Positions 1 to 6,703 are shown, counted from the first letter of the stretch. The stretch is 12,500 nucleotides of DNA from Candidatus Roizmanbacteria bacterium CG11_big_fil_rev_8_21_14_0_20_36_8 (GCA_002796045.1 PCVM01000041.1:1-12500); one strand, 5' to 3'. Made by a program: numbers and translations. The notes: generated from the letters alone by a model not told the origin.

Positions 1-901
1 CTTTTCCCGATGCCGACCTGTGATATTTTCCAAACTCGATGATTTCTTTGAGCTTTTCTCCGTCGATGACTGGACCCTCCACACACATGCGCCATCCGAC
101 AGGATCAACACAACACGATCCGCAAATGCCGATCCCACATTTCATATATCGCTCTAGGGAGACTTCAAATGGAATATTATTTTGGTAACAAATATCGGCG
201 ACTTTCATCTCCATAATTTCTGGACCTACGGTGTAGACTTTAGTCAACATCCCTCCCCCCTTTGAGGTACTCCCTTCAAAAGGGAGATCTTTTGCAAGTC
301 CCCCTTCAGGAAGGAGACTTTCAGAAATTCCCCCTTGAGAAGGGGGTGACGAGGTACGAGTCGGGGGATGTCCTTTGACATGTTCTGCAAACAGATCAGT
401 ATTAAATCCCTTATACCCTTCCGATCCGTCATCGGTTGAAAGATGAAGTACCGCTCCAAGTTCTTTCATCCAATCGAGATACAGGAGTTCCGCTTTGGTA
501 CGAGCGCCAAGAAATACATGCACCTCAATCCCTTTCTCTCGAGCTTCTTTTGAAAGGTTAAACAGTGATGCCATACCGTATCCGCCGGCAATTAAAGCAA
601 TTGATCCGGCTTCTGGCAAAGAAAACGTTGAGCCAAATGGCCCACGAAATCCAACCATATCGCCAACATTCATACTATGAAGCGCTTTTGTGGATTCTCC
701 CACAGCTGCAACAGTTATCATAAACTCTCCCTTTTTTCGAGAAACTATTCCAAACGGTTTTTCGTCATATCCAGGGATCCAGGTCATCACAAACTGACCA
801 GGTGCAAAATCCATTTCATATTCGAAAACAAACGTTTTTACGCGATCATTCTCGATGATGATATTTTTGATGGGAAGAATACGTGGCTTTTCGTTTTTCA
901 T
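1..901 (-). CDS. pyrK: Dihydroorotate dehydrogenase electron-transfer subunit PyrK (3' end outside window), with repeat insertion
   Basis: PyrK carries FAD and a [2Fe-2S] cluster and passes electrons from the PyrD flavin to NAD+. The reading frame is open from an ATG at 901 to the window edge, about 300 codons. Visible parts in order: a flavin-binding barrel with PFGIVS (near residue 50) and a GPFG turn; a nucleotide-binding segment with IAGGYGMASL; then a cysteine cluster C255-x4-C260-x2-C263-x9-C273, typical of the short archaeal-style PyrK. The ATG overlaps the pyrD stop as ATGA, so translation is probably coupled. Residues about 178-217 are a foreign-looking, Pro/Gly/Ser-rich insertion encoded by palindromic repeats. 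It falls just before the KVYTVGPE strand that precedes the cluster, and the frame is intact on both sides. Family assignment is firm; whether the protein is active with the insert is not known. Confidence 0.9.
   Translation of the reverse strand, partial: MKNEKPRILPIKNIIIENDRVKTFVFEYEMDFAPGQFVMTWIPGYDEKPFGIVSRKKGEFMITVAAVGESTKALHSMNVGDMVGFRGPFGSTFSLPEAGSIALIAGGYGMASLFNLSKEAREKGIEVHVFLGARTKAELLYLDWMKELGAVLHLSTDDGSEGYKGFNTDLFAEHVKGHPPTRTSSPPSQGGISESLLPEGGLAKDLPFEGSTSKGGGMLTKVYTVGPEIMEMKVADICYQNNIPFEVSLERYMKCGIGICGSCCVDPVGWRMCVEGPVIDGEKLKEIIEFGKYHRSASGK
251..370 (-). repeat. In-frame cluster of three 30-nt-spaced palindromes inside pyrK
   Basis: Three C/G-rich imperfect palindromes begin at 270, 300 and 330, an exact 30-nt period. 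Unit 1 has arms CTCCCTT/AAGGGAG with loop CAA; unit 3 has arms CCCCCTT/AAGGGGG with loop GAG; unit 2 is a less perfect version. A short word, GAGGTAC, occurs at 264-270 and again at 351-357. In the pyrK frame the units give ten-residue peptides of the type PPSQGGISES and LLPEGGLAKD. The total extra length, about 120 nt, is divisible by three. The composition is like dispersed CCCCCTT...AAGGGGG palindromic repeats known from several bacterial genomes. Origin as a mobile palindromic element is inferred. Confidence 0.85.
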
Positions 902-1815
902 ATATTTGCCATTCCTTTCATCTCTTCAATCGAACGATAATTATTTTTTTCCATAAACTCACTTATCTCATCCGTTACTTTTTTAAAAATATCAATCCCT
1001 CGATAATAAATGCCCGATCCAATCCCAACCGCAGCTGCCCCAGCCATGATAAACTCAATCGCATCTTCTCCCGTATTGATCCCACCTGTTCCGATGATGG
1101 GGATTTTCACTGCTTTGTACAAATTGTATACTGCACGGACTGAAACCGGCTTGATTGCAGGACCTGACAATCCTCCGAATTTATTCGTTAAAATGGGACG
1201 CTTTGTGTGGATGTCGATTATCATTCCTGATAACGTATTTGCGGCAGTCAAAGCATCGGCACCTGCGGCTTCCGCTGCTTTTCCGACATCGACGATATTT
1301 GATGCGTCTGGCGTCAGTTTGACAAAAACCTTTGTTTTTCCAGCTATTTTTTTCACCTGCGATACTGCGCGCGTTGTGGCATCGGTGTCAAGCGCAAACA
1401 TCAGTCCAAAATCATTTTCGGTATTCGGGCAAGATAAGTTGAGTTCAATTGCAACGGGATTTGAAGCAATGAGTTTTTCTGCGACTTTTGCAATATTGTC
1501 GACCGTATCAGCAAAACAGCTTGCAATTACCGGAACATTCAATGTCTCGATCATTTCTTTGAGAAGTCCCACCCCTTCGTCAACTCCCTGATTGGAAAGC
1601 CCCACTGCATTGGTGAGTCCTTGTCCCCACGAGTAAACGGTGGGATTGTGATGACCCATGCGCTCTGCATGACCTATGGATTTACAGGTGACGGCTCCCG
1701 CACCACTTTCCTCACAATATTTGAGAGAGGCGACGCTCACACCCATGATCCCCGAGGCAAGAATAGTAGGGTTTCTAAGTTGTATTCCAGCGAAGTTGAC
1801 TGAGAGATCAATCAT
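898..1815 (-). CDS. pyrD: Dihydroorotate dehydrogenase catalytic subunit, class 1B type
   Basis: The 305-residue FMN-binding TIM barrel oxidises (S)-dihydroorotate to orotate, the fourth step of pyrimidine synthesis. Signature parts are visible: an N-terminal barrel start with NPTILASG (15-22), K45 in VTCKSIG, the active-site loop ELNLSCPN with catalytic-base Cys129 (Cys marks class 1; class 2 uses Ser), K166 in VKLTPD, and the C-terminal FMN-phosphate segment GTGGI (242-246) followed by AAAVGIGSG. Length is usual for PyrDB. The ATG lies 9 nt after the PIN toxin stop with no Shine-Dalgarno sequence, and the stop overlaps pyrK as ATGA, so a PyrD2K2-type heterotetramer is expected. A weak possible promoter of its own is TTGACT at 1875-1870, but no good -10 follows. 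Otherwise expression depends on read-through from the toxin-antitoxin genes. Confidence 0.95.
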   Translation of the reverse strand: MIDLSVNFAGIQLRNPTILASGIMGVSVASLKYCEESGAGAVTCKSIGHAERMGHHNPTVYSWGQGLTNAVGLSNQGVDEGVGLLKEMIETLNVPVIASCFADTVDNIAKVAEKLIASNPVAIELNLSCPNTENDFGLMFALDTDATTRAVSQVKKIAGKTKVFVKLTPDASNIVDVGKAAEAAGADALTAANTLSGMIIDIHTKRPILTNKFGGLSGPAIKPVSVRAVYNLYKAVKIPIIGTGGINTGEDAIEFIMAGAAAVGIGSGIYYRGIDIFKKVTDEISEFMEKNNYRSIEEMKGMANI

Positions 1816-1824
1816 ATTGATAAA

Positions 1825-2256
1825 TCAAAATTTTTCTCGACTCCTCACATACTGTAAAAACACACCTGGAGTCAACACAATGATATCAAAATCTCGCTTT
1901 ATTTTCTCCCTATTATAATCTTTCGAGTTGTATGTGAGAAGAAAACGAACCTTTGAATGCACTGCTGCAGCAACAATATGTCCATCGAAACTATCATTGA
2001 CGTATTTGTGGTACTTTTGGAAATATTCTAGCGACACAAGCGGTAGATGTATCGTCTTCAAAATATCAAGATTTCTTTGTACGTTCTCCTTTTGCAATAT
2101 GAGTTTTTCTGCAACTCTCAAAATCTCAATTTCTGATATATTTGAGTAAAATCCTTGGGCATCATACTTAATGATATATTGAAGCACATGATATGAAGCT
2201 CCTGAATCTGAAATTATAGAAGAGATGATCGTATCAGAATCTAAAAAAATTCTCAT
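1825..2256 (-). CDS. PIN-domain protein, probable VapC-like ribonuclease toxin
   Basis: The 143-residue protein has a PIN fold: beta-strand start MRIFLDSDTII with D6/D8, acidic residues in SEIEIL (E42, E44), D88/D91 in NDSFDGHIVAAAV, and D113 in LLTYNSKDY. These acidic residues normally hold Mg2+ or Mn2+ in PIN ribonucleases. The text pattern DxHxxAAA followed by LLTYN fits the putative toxin branch of the PIN family (COG1569-like). It follows the small HTH gene by 11 nt, the usual antitoxin-toxin arrangement, and its stop is only 9 nt before pyrD. Function as an RNA-cleaving toxin is inferred from fold and context; the RNA target cannot be told from sequence. Confidence 0.8.
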   Translation of the reverse strand: MRIFLDSDTIISSIISDSGASYHVLQYIIKYDAQGFYSNISEIEILRVAEKLILQKENVQRNLDILKTIHLPLVSLEYFQKYHKYVNDSFDGHIVAAAVHSKVRFLLTYNSKDYNREKIKRDFDIIVLTPGVFLQYVRSREKF

Positions 2257-2267
2257 TTTTGCGTATG

Positions 2268-2543
2268 TTATTTTCCCGCAATTTCTGCACGCACTTTTTT
2301 GAGTGTTTTTTGAATAAAAGGTAGATTTTTGCGATCATCGTCTTCCATCAATCGTATATCATTATCTAGTCCATTTTGGACAAATGATAGAGACGACTCA
2401 GGAATGCGATATACATTTCCGATTTTTTTGGCAATGATTTCACCCTTACTTATGAGATCGTAAATAGTATTTTTACTCAGCTGATATATTTTTGATACGT
2501 CCTCCGGCGTATAGGTTTTTGGCAACTGATTTGTATTAGACAT
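2268..2543 (-). CDS. Excisionase/MerR-type HTH protein, probable antitoxin
   Basis: This 91-residue protein has a helix-turn-helix of the excisionase type (HTH_17) at about residues 10-55: YTPEDVSKIYQLSKNTIYDL, then the wing GEIIAKKIGNVYRIP. The charged C-terminal tail (56-91) is a likely toxin-binding arm. Such proteins pair with PIN toxins in many small genomes, where they bind both toxin and their own promoter. The toxin gene starts 11 nt downstream. The ATG at 2543 sits 27 nt from the tip of the ISL3 element, so the original upstream control region has apparently been replaced. The gene has no Shine-Dalgarno site, and the -10-like box ends 6 nt from the ATG, suggesting a leaderless message. 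It could alternatively be only a DNA-binding regulator. Confidence 0.75.
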   Translation of the reverse strand: MSNTNQLPKTYTPEDVSKIYQLSKNTIYDLISKGEIIAKKIGNVYRIPESSLSFVQNGLDNDIRLMEDDDRKNLPFIQKTLKKVRAEIAGK

Positions 2544-2549
2544 AAATAT

Positions 2550-2578
2550 ATGTTACTAATTTGTAGTATATATGTCAA
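2550..2578 (-). promoter_or_regulatory. Hybrid promoter from left IS end toward antitoxin-toxin-pyrDK
   Basis: On the minus strand TTGACA (2578-2573), inside the left terminal repeat, is followed 17 bp later by TAACAT (2555-2550), outside the element. The predicted start of transcription falls at or next to the antitoxin ATG (2543). The -35 is perfect, while the -10 matches 4 of 6 positions. Confidence 0.5.
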
Positions 2579-2614
2579 GAACTATTTGGTTCTATGAATC
2601 AAAGTATGGTAAAA
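2570..2614 (+). repeat. Left terminal inverted repeat of ISL3 element
   Basis: It pairs with the inverted copy at 3931-3975 at 36 of 45 positions. The best runs are ATATGTCAAGA (outer tip), GGTTCT (middle) and TATGGTAAAA (inner end). The 3' end of the transposase gene (stop near 2592) lies inside it. Confidence 0.85.
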
Positions 2615-3812
2615 GTACCGATGCTAATAAGACCGATAACATGACTTTGTGAATAAATACTTCCTTGTTTTTGAAACCAAACGATATTCTTTTGATTAAC
2701 TTCATTTTGTTATGGATGCCTTCCATATATGCATTTGTTGATTTACTGTCCCAGTAATTGAGAATATATGGTTTCCAGTAGGATAACGTTCTTCCCCATG
2801 AGATGAGCTCACCATCGTCTGTTGCTGTAAGAGATGGGATAATACTTCGCATTGCATCTAATGCTTCTTTTTTATCTTTTGATCGGTACATAGCTCTAAG
2901 TCTTTCTTTTGTGCCATAGAACATAGTAAGCTCGGGGTACTTCTTTAACATATGCTCAAGGATTTCTAGCTCACTTTCTTTAAGGTCTTCTTTGTTTTTC
3001 ATGAAAATATATCGTGGTATTTTTCTGTTGTAAATCTCTTGAAGGATTCTGCGTTCCTCATCTATTCTATGATTTGCATCTTTAATGATATGGAAGTGAT
3101 CAACTACTACAGAGGTATGAGGAAGCGTTTCCTGTACTGCTTTTAGGTACAGGGTACACATATCGATGACAACTTCAGAGATGAGAGGGCATACAGTCTT
3201 GGGAATTGATCTTAAAACCTTTTTCAGTTCATCTTTCCGTTTAGAGTGGAGAACTCCTTTAAGTTGGTGTGTGGTGATATTGCCAATAGTCGTGACCATA
3301 TCATTACCTGAAAATGATACCTCATCAATCCCCAAGACAAATGGGGCTCCACATTTCTTTTCTTGTTGAAAGCTAAACACTTCAGCCGCAACCAACTCTT
3401 TAAGCCATTTAACTTGAGTTGGATAAGAAACATGGAACCGTTTTGTTGTAGAAGAAAATGATCTATCAGATAAGTTAAATACAACCTCCTTTTTATGGGC
3501 GCGCGTTACTGTTTGTCGTTTTTGGACAAATGGAAGTTCTTCTGAGAATGTTTTAGTACATGACATGCAGGTAAACCTCCGTTGTTGAACCAATAGAAGA
3601 CACTCTTTACTCCAGACAACTCCATGTTTGATTGTTCGGACCTTTGATAAACTACGAACAGTTGTGGTTCTTGCGTTACACCATGGACAGATTGCAGACT
3701 TTCTACGAATTTTTACATGAATATATACTTGTTTTCCTGTTTGAGAATACCTAGTAATTTCACATGAAGATAGTCCCAGCAATTTGATAAAATTCCACAT
3801 AGGGCGGTTCAC
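2592..3812 (-). CDS. ISL3-family DDE transposase
   Basis: The 406-residue protein is a full-length ISL3 (DDE_Tnp_ISL3) transposase. The N-terminal part has a zinc-binding pair C42-x2-C45 and C82-x2-C85, followed by an HTH-like region with SYPTQVKWLKEL (129-140). The catalytic core shows D163 in GIDEVSF, D238 in VVDHFHIIKDAN and E364 in AYMEGIHNKMKLIK, the expected DDE triad, then the family's C-terminal RISFGFKNKEVF. There is no frameshift or internal stop. The longest frame starts at a GTG (3812); an ATG at 3800 is the alternative, giving a protein four residues shorter. It is likely still capable of moving the element, though activity cannot be read from sequence. Confidence 0.93.
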   Translation of the reverse strand: MNRPMWNFIKLLGLSSCEITRYSQTGKQVYIHVKIRRKSAICPWCNARTTTVRSLSKVRTIKHGVVWSKECLLLVQQRRFTCMSCTKTFSEELPFVQKRQTVTRAHKKEVVFNLSDRSFSSTTKRFHVSYPTQVKWLKELVAAEVFSFQQEKKCGAPFVLGIDEVSFSGNDMVTTIGNITTHQLKGVLHSKRKDELKKVLRSIPKTVCPLISEVVIDMCTLYLKAVQETLPHTSVVVDHFHIIKDANHRIDEERRILQEIYNRKIPRYIFMKNKEDLKESELEILEHMLKKYPELTMFYGTKERLRAMYRSKDKKEALDAMRSIIPSLTATDDGELISWGRTLSYWKPYILNYWDSKSTNAYMEGIHNKMKLIKRISFGFKNKEVFIHKVMLSVLLASVLLPYFDS

Positions 3813-3930
3813 TGAATTTGCAACAATACTTTCAGTCTACCGCCCATTTCTGTCCCATAGTGCCATAAAAAACCTGTGCCACATGTTTTGAAGATCGTTT
3901 TAATTGTTATGAAGAACTAAACTATCGTTT

Positions 3931-3975
3931 TTTTACCATAGTTTAGTTACAAGAACCGAATTGATCTTGACATAT
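3931..3975 (-). repeat. Right terminal inverted repeat of ISL3 element
   Basis: This is the inverted partner of 2570-2614. Read outward on the plus strand, its tip contains TTGACA at 3967-3972. The 115 bp between it and the transposase start are the IS leader and hold no other gene. Confidence 0.85.
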
Positions 3976-3995
3976 CCTAAAAACTTCTTCATAAT
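3967..3995 (+). promoter_or_regulatory. Hybrid promoter from right IS end toward glutaredoxin-like gene
   Basis: A perfect -35 TTGACA (3967-3972) in the IS tip is followed, after 17 bp, by CATAAT (3990-3995) in flanking DNA. Transcription would begin near 4002, giving a leader of about 40 nt before the ATG at 4043. It mirrors the arrangement at the left end of the element. Confidence 0.55.
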
Positions 3996-4042
3996 GAATT
4001 TGGTCATGTTATTTTCGATATTATTAGTATTTAATTTTTCTT

Positions 4043-4753
4043 ATGAAGGTTACTATCTACACAATTAACGACTGCTCTTTTTCAAAACTTGAAAAAGAAT
4101 ACCTAAAAGCTAATAATATTCCTTTTGAGGAGAAAAATCTTGAGGCAAATCGTGAGTATTTGACTGAAATGCTTGCTGTTTCAGATAATTTTGCCGGTAC
4201 GCCTGTTACAAAAATCGAAAAAGATGGATCTGAGCCTATTATCATCAAAGGTTTCACACAAGAGGAGTTTGACAGCGCACTTGGAATCAACGTTCAATCA
4301 GTCGTTCAACAGGCGCCAATCGCACCACAAGTGGCGACTGCTCCCGTTCAAGCACCTACTCAAACCGTTCCAACAGTTTCTCCTACTCCTCAAGAACCAC
4401 CTATCGTTGAAATTGCAACTGACCCTTTAACTGAGATAGCCGATCCAACTCCAGAAAAAGATATGTCTATTCAATCTTTATCTGAGCCAATGTTTGATAC
4501 CGCTGCTCCATCACCAATTACTCCAATGCAAACTCCTGGCTCTGTCAATCCTCCAGTTCAAGAACGATCAACTGAAGCAACCCCTCCACCTCAGGTTCCA
4601 GTGACTATTGACCAGCAAGTCACAGAAACACCTGTTGTCACTTCTCCACCGCAAAGCCAAGAAGCGCTGGACTCTGTTTTGCAAAATTTGCAAAGCCAAG
4701 TAGCTGAAGTCGAAGGTGAAGAAGAAGATAAGGTGCCTCCCACAACGGTCTAA
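4043..4753 (+). CDS. Glutaredoxin-like domain with long Pro/Thr/Gln-rich tail
   Basis: Residues 1-82 look like a small thioredoxin-fold glutaredoxin: strand MKVTIYTI, active-site-like motif C11-S-F-S14, helix, then the cis-proline region G52-T-P54-V and a C-terminal GFTQEEFDSAL. The second active-site residue is Ser, so only monothiol chemistry (CxxS) is possible. Residues about 86-236 are low-complexity, rich in Pro, Thr, Gln and Val, and probably disordered, ending in an acidic stretch EVEGEEEDK. No signal peptide or membrane segment is visible. Typical free glutaredoxins are about 80-100 residues, so the tail is an addition. A PLP sulfur-metabolism enzyme starts 79 nt downstream. The substrate or partner is unknown; roles in thiol redox or in attachment through the tail are guesses. 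Confidence 0.7.
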   Translation: MKVTIYTINDCSFSKLEKEYLKANNIPFEEKNLEANREYLTEMLAVSDNFAGTPVTKIEKDGSEPIIIKGFTQEEFDSALGINVQSVVQQAPIAPQVATAPVQAPTQTVPTVSPTPQEPPIVEIATDPLTEIADPTPEKDMSIQSLSEPMFDTAAPSPITPMQTPGSVNPPVQERSTEATPPPQVPVTIDQQVTETPVVTSPPQSQEALDSVLQNLQSQVAEVEGEEEDKVPPTTV

Positions 4754-4791
4754 TTAAATTCAACTTACATATTTCCTACGTTAATTTTTTC

Positions 4792-4820
4792 TTGAATTTT
4801 TATTTTTCATATGGTATCAT
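4792..4820 (+). promoter_or_regulatory. Promoter of the transsulfuration-enzyme gene
   Basis: TTGAAT (4792-4797), a 17-bp spacer, then TATCAT (4815-4820) preceded by an extended-type TGG. A TATAAT also overlaps at 4820-4825. Either box puts the start of transcription 0-6 nt before the ATG at 4833, giving a leaderless or nearly leaderless message. No Shine-Dalgarno site is present. Confidence 0.6.
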
Positions 4821-4832
4821 ATAATTATTGCC

Positions 4833-6017
4833 ATGAAGAATAAATTAAAATTCTCTACACAAAATTTACACGTCGGGCTACGAAAGTCTGAACCTACATT
4901 TGGTTCCGTTGTCACTCCTATTTACCCTTCATCAACCTTTCAATTTCCTACTGCCAAAGAAGGTGCGTTAAGATTTTCGGGCAAGAAAAAGGGTCTGATA
5001 TATTCTCGATTTACAAATCCAACTGTTTACGCCCTCGAAAAAAAACTTGCTGCAATTGAGAACGGAGAACGAGCCCTTGCGACCTCATCGGGAATGGCCG
5101 CTATCACACTCACGCTCCTCCACCATCTCAAACATGGTGATTCTATCATTGCTCATAAAGTTATCTATGGTGGAGCTTTTGAATTTATCGCTCATATTTT
5201 GCCAAAATTTGGAGTTACCGTGCATATGGTTAATGCGAACAATCGAGCTGAAGTAGAGTCTAAAATTGATAAAACAACAAAAGTCATTTACTTTGAAACA
5301 CCGACAAATCCGCTTCTTGAGATCGTCGATATACAAAAGCTCGCAGAAATTGGGAAAAAACATGGCATAACCACAATCGTTGACAATATGTTTGCTCCTC
5401 CTCCAATCCAGTATCCCCTTGATATGGGAATTGACATCGTGATCCATAGCCTCACTAAATATATCGGTGGTCACTCTGATGTGATCGGCGGCGCAATAAT
5501 CGGATCTCACAAAACAATTGATCCGATTTTTTTCCAGAGCTACATCTTCTTTGGGCCGACGATGTCACCGTATACTGCCTACTTTATCATTCGTGGCATT
5601 TCCACACTTGAGGTGCGCATCAGGCAACAAGAAAAAAATGCTCTTGCAGTTGCCCATTTCCTCGAGGCTCACCCTCAAGTAGAGCGCGTCTTTTTTCCTG
5701 GGCTTGATTCTCATCCTCAACGAACATTGGTGAAAAGACAGATGAATGGAACCGGAAGCGTCTTGTCATTTTTGATCAAAGGTGGATACAAAGCAGGTGA
5801 AAAGCTGGTGAATAATGTGGAGCTGATTGCTCTTGCGGTGTCACTTGGCTGCGTGGAAAGCTTGATCGAGCACCCCGCATCAATGACTCACTCCGAGCTT
5901 ACGTCACAAGAACGAACGAAAGCCGGGATTGACGATGCCTTGATTAGAATCTCAGTCGGTCTGGAAGATCCGGAGGATTTGATCTACGACCTAAAGCAGG
6001 CGTTTGAGAAGGTTTAA
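4833..6017 (+). CDS. Cys/Met-metabolism PLP enzyme (cystathionine gamma-synthase/gamma-lyase or methionine gamma-lyase type)
   Basis: The 394-residue fold-type I PLP enzyme belongs to the trans-sulfuration (MetB/MetC/MGL) family, which acts on homocysteine, cystathionine, methionine or O-acyl-homoserine. Visible landmarks: Y57-S-R59 (phosphate-binding pair from the partner subunit), S86-G-M88 (phosphate loop), Y112 (ring-stacking), D184 in VDNMF (pyridine nitrogen), schiff-base K209 in HSLTKYIGGH, and R372 in IRISVGLED (substrate carboxylate). Length is normal. The position usually Cys in methionine gamma-lyases (after LYG) is Gly here (IYGGAF), which argues mildly for cystathionine gamma-synthase or lyase, or O-acylhomoserine sulfhydrylase. 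The VDN[T/S] position is Met, which is uncommon. Substrate cannot be settled from sequence. Its stop overlaps the convergent next gene. Confidence 0.9.
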   Translation: MKNKLKFSTQNLHVGLRKSEPTFGSVVTPIYPSSTFQFPTAKEGALRFSGKKKGLIYSRFTNPTVYALEKKLAAIENGERALATSSGMAAITLTLLHHLKHGDSIIAHKVIYGGAFEFIAHILPKFGVTVHMVNANNRAEVESKIDKTTKVIYFETPTNPLLEIVDIQKLAEIGKKHGITTIVDNMFAPPPIQYPLDMGIDIVIHSLTKYIGGHSDVIGGAIIGSHKTIDPIFFQSYIFFGPTMSPYTAYFIIRGISTLEVRIRQQEKNALAVAHFLEAHPQVERVFFPGLDSHPQRTLVKRQMNGTGSVLSFLIKGGYKAGEKLVNNVELIALAVSLGCVESLIEHPASMTHSELTSQERTKAGIDDALIRISVGLEDPEDLIYDLKQAFEKV

Positions 6018-6511
6018 TCAATATTCGTACCAAACCATACTGAAAAATTACTGTATGCACCCATAAGCTGGTCAAGTACCATCTCAGGTTGTATTTGCAT
6101 AGGTATTTTTGGATCATAATACGATTTTCTTCCGAATGGGTACATTTTTCGTGTTTTTACTCCAATAAAATCCCCACTTTCTGCTCGTAATAGGTCATAT
6201 ATCTCGACTTCACTAGCTAATTCCAAAGTTCTAGCTTCTGTCGTAATCATTCTCACTTGAAATGGATCTCTTGAGATAATAATTGCACCTGTTGGTAAAG
6301 CAACGCCGCCAATATACCCTACGATTCTTGCCTCTAACTGCTGTGTCATTGTATTAAATACTCTCTCTCCCCTCCTGTCAACCAATCTTTGGTCTAAAGA
6401 AGGATGCTGAAAAAAACACTGAGTTACGGCTTCTAACTTACTATGAAATTTTTCCTTAGAATCTCGTATTCTAAGCCATTCTTGGAGATGTGATGGATTC
6501 AACTCACTCAT
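6014..6511 (-). CDS. Unrecognised 165-residue protein
   Basis: I do not recognise this family. The protein is soluble-looking, with no signal peptide or membrane helix. It starts with a helical, charged stretch (residues 1-60), followed by a hydrophobic strand-like segment RIVGYIGGVALPTGAIIIS (62-80) and alternating strand/loop text to the end, including the motif-like KMYPFGRKSYYDP (about 126-138). Its stop overlaps the stop of the PLP enzyme in convergent orientation. The ATG at 6511 follows a very AT-rich region. Coding is supported by a long uninterrupted frame with ordinary amino-acid composition and no rival frame. Confidence 0.65.
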   Translation of the reverse strand: MSELNPSHLQEWLRIRDSKEKFHSKLEAVTQCFFQHPSLDQRLVDRRGERVFNTMTQQLEARIVGYIGGVALPTGAIIISRDPFQVRMITTEARTLELASEVEIYDLLRAESGDFIGVKTRKMYPFGRKSYYDPKIPMQIQPEMVLDQLMGAYSNFSVWFGTNID

Positions 6512-6703
6512 AACTTATAGTATATAATTAATTGGCTATAGTATAATACGTGCATTATATAGTAATTTCTTTTAAATATTCTTGGTGAGATCGATTTTCT
6601 TGTTAGGTAAGACTAGTTATTCCCTATTAGGAACCTATATTCAGATATTTTGAAGCACTGAACGAATATAAAGGAGGAGTTATCTCGTACTACAATAATT
6701 AAC
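6512..6703. other. AT-rich intergenic region without a recognised gene
   Basis: These 192 bp lie between two minus-strand genes. The part next to 6512 is AT-rich, with TATACT ending 7 nt before the ATG at 6511 on the minus strand (possible leaderless -10, but no matching -35), and a small inverted repeat TATAAT/ATTATA around ACGTGC. A plus-strand AAAGGAGGA occurs near 6670 but has no start codon after it. I see no tRNA, terminator or small ORF. Confidence 0.5.

Larger units (their letters stand above)
2570..3975 (-). mobile_element. ISL3-family insertion sequence, about 1.4 kb
   Basis: A single transposase gene is bounded by inverted repeats at 2570-2614 and 3931-3975, which match at 36 of 45 positions. 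The block contains GGTTCT, which resembles the usual outer tip of ISL3-family ends, but an 11-bp identical match (ATATGTCAAGA, inverted at the other end) extends further out, so the element is drawn to that point. I find no 8-bp target duplication at either possible boundary (tgtagtat against cctaaaaa for the outer limits). This suggests age, a deletion or rearrangement after insertion, or boundaries that are slightly off. Confidence 0.85.

Noticed and set aside
251..370. Short CRISPR-like array because of the regular 30-nt period
   Set aside because: The units are themselves palindromes with no unique spacers of constant length, there are only three, and they are inside a coding frame. No cas genes are present.
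244..459. Minus-strand 71-residue frame with repeated LLKG/FLKG motifs
   Set aside because: It is a shadow of the palindromic repeat in another frame of pyrK. The pyrK frame continues unbroken through the same DNA and joins conserved parts on both sides.
898..901. Recoded UGA (glycine code) because the lineage may be Patescibacteria
   Set aside because: UGA ends pyrD exactly at the expected length and in ATGA overlap with pyrK. It also ends the PIN and EamA genes at normal lengths, so the standard bacterial code fits.
1010..1591. Long plus-strand frame of 193 codons
   Set aside because: It lies opposite pyrD, whose motifs are unmistakable. The Pro/Ala/Ser-rich text is the usual antisense shadow.
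6665..6690. Strong Shine-Dalgarno-like AAAGGAGGA on the plus strand
   Set aside because: No ATG, GTG or TTG lies at a suitable distance and no small open frame follows. Other genes here do not use such sites, so it is treated as chance.
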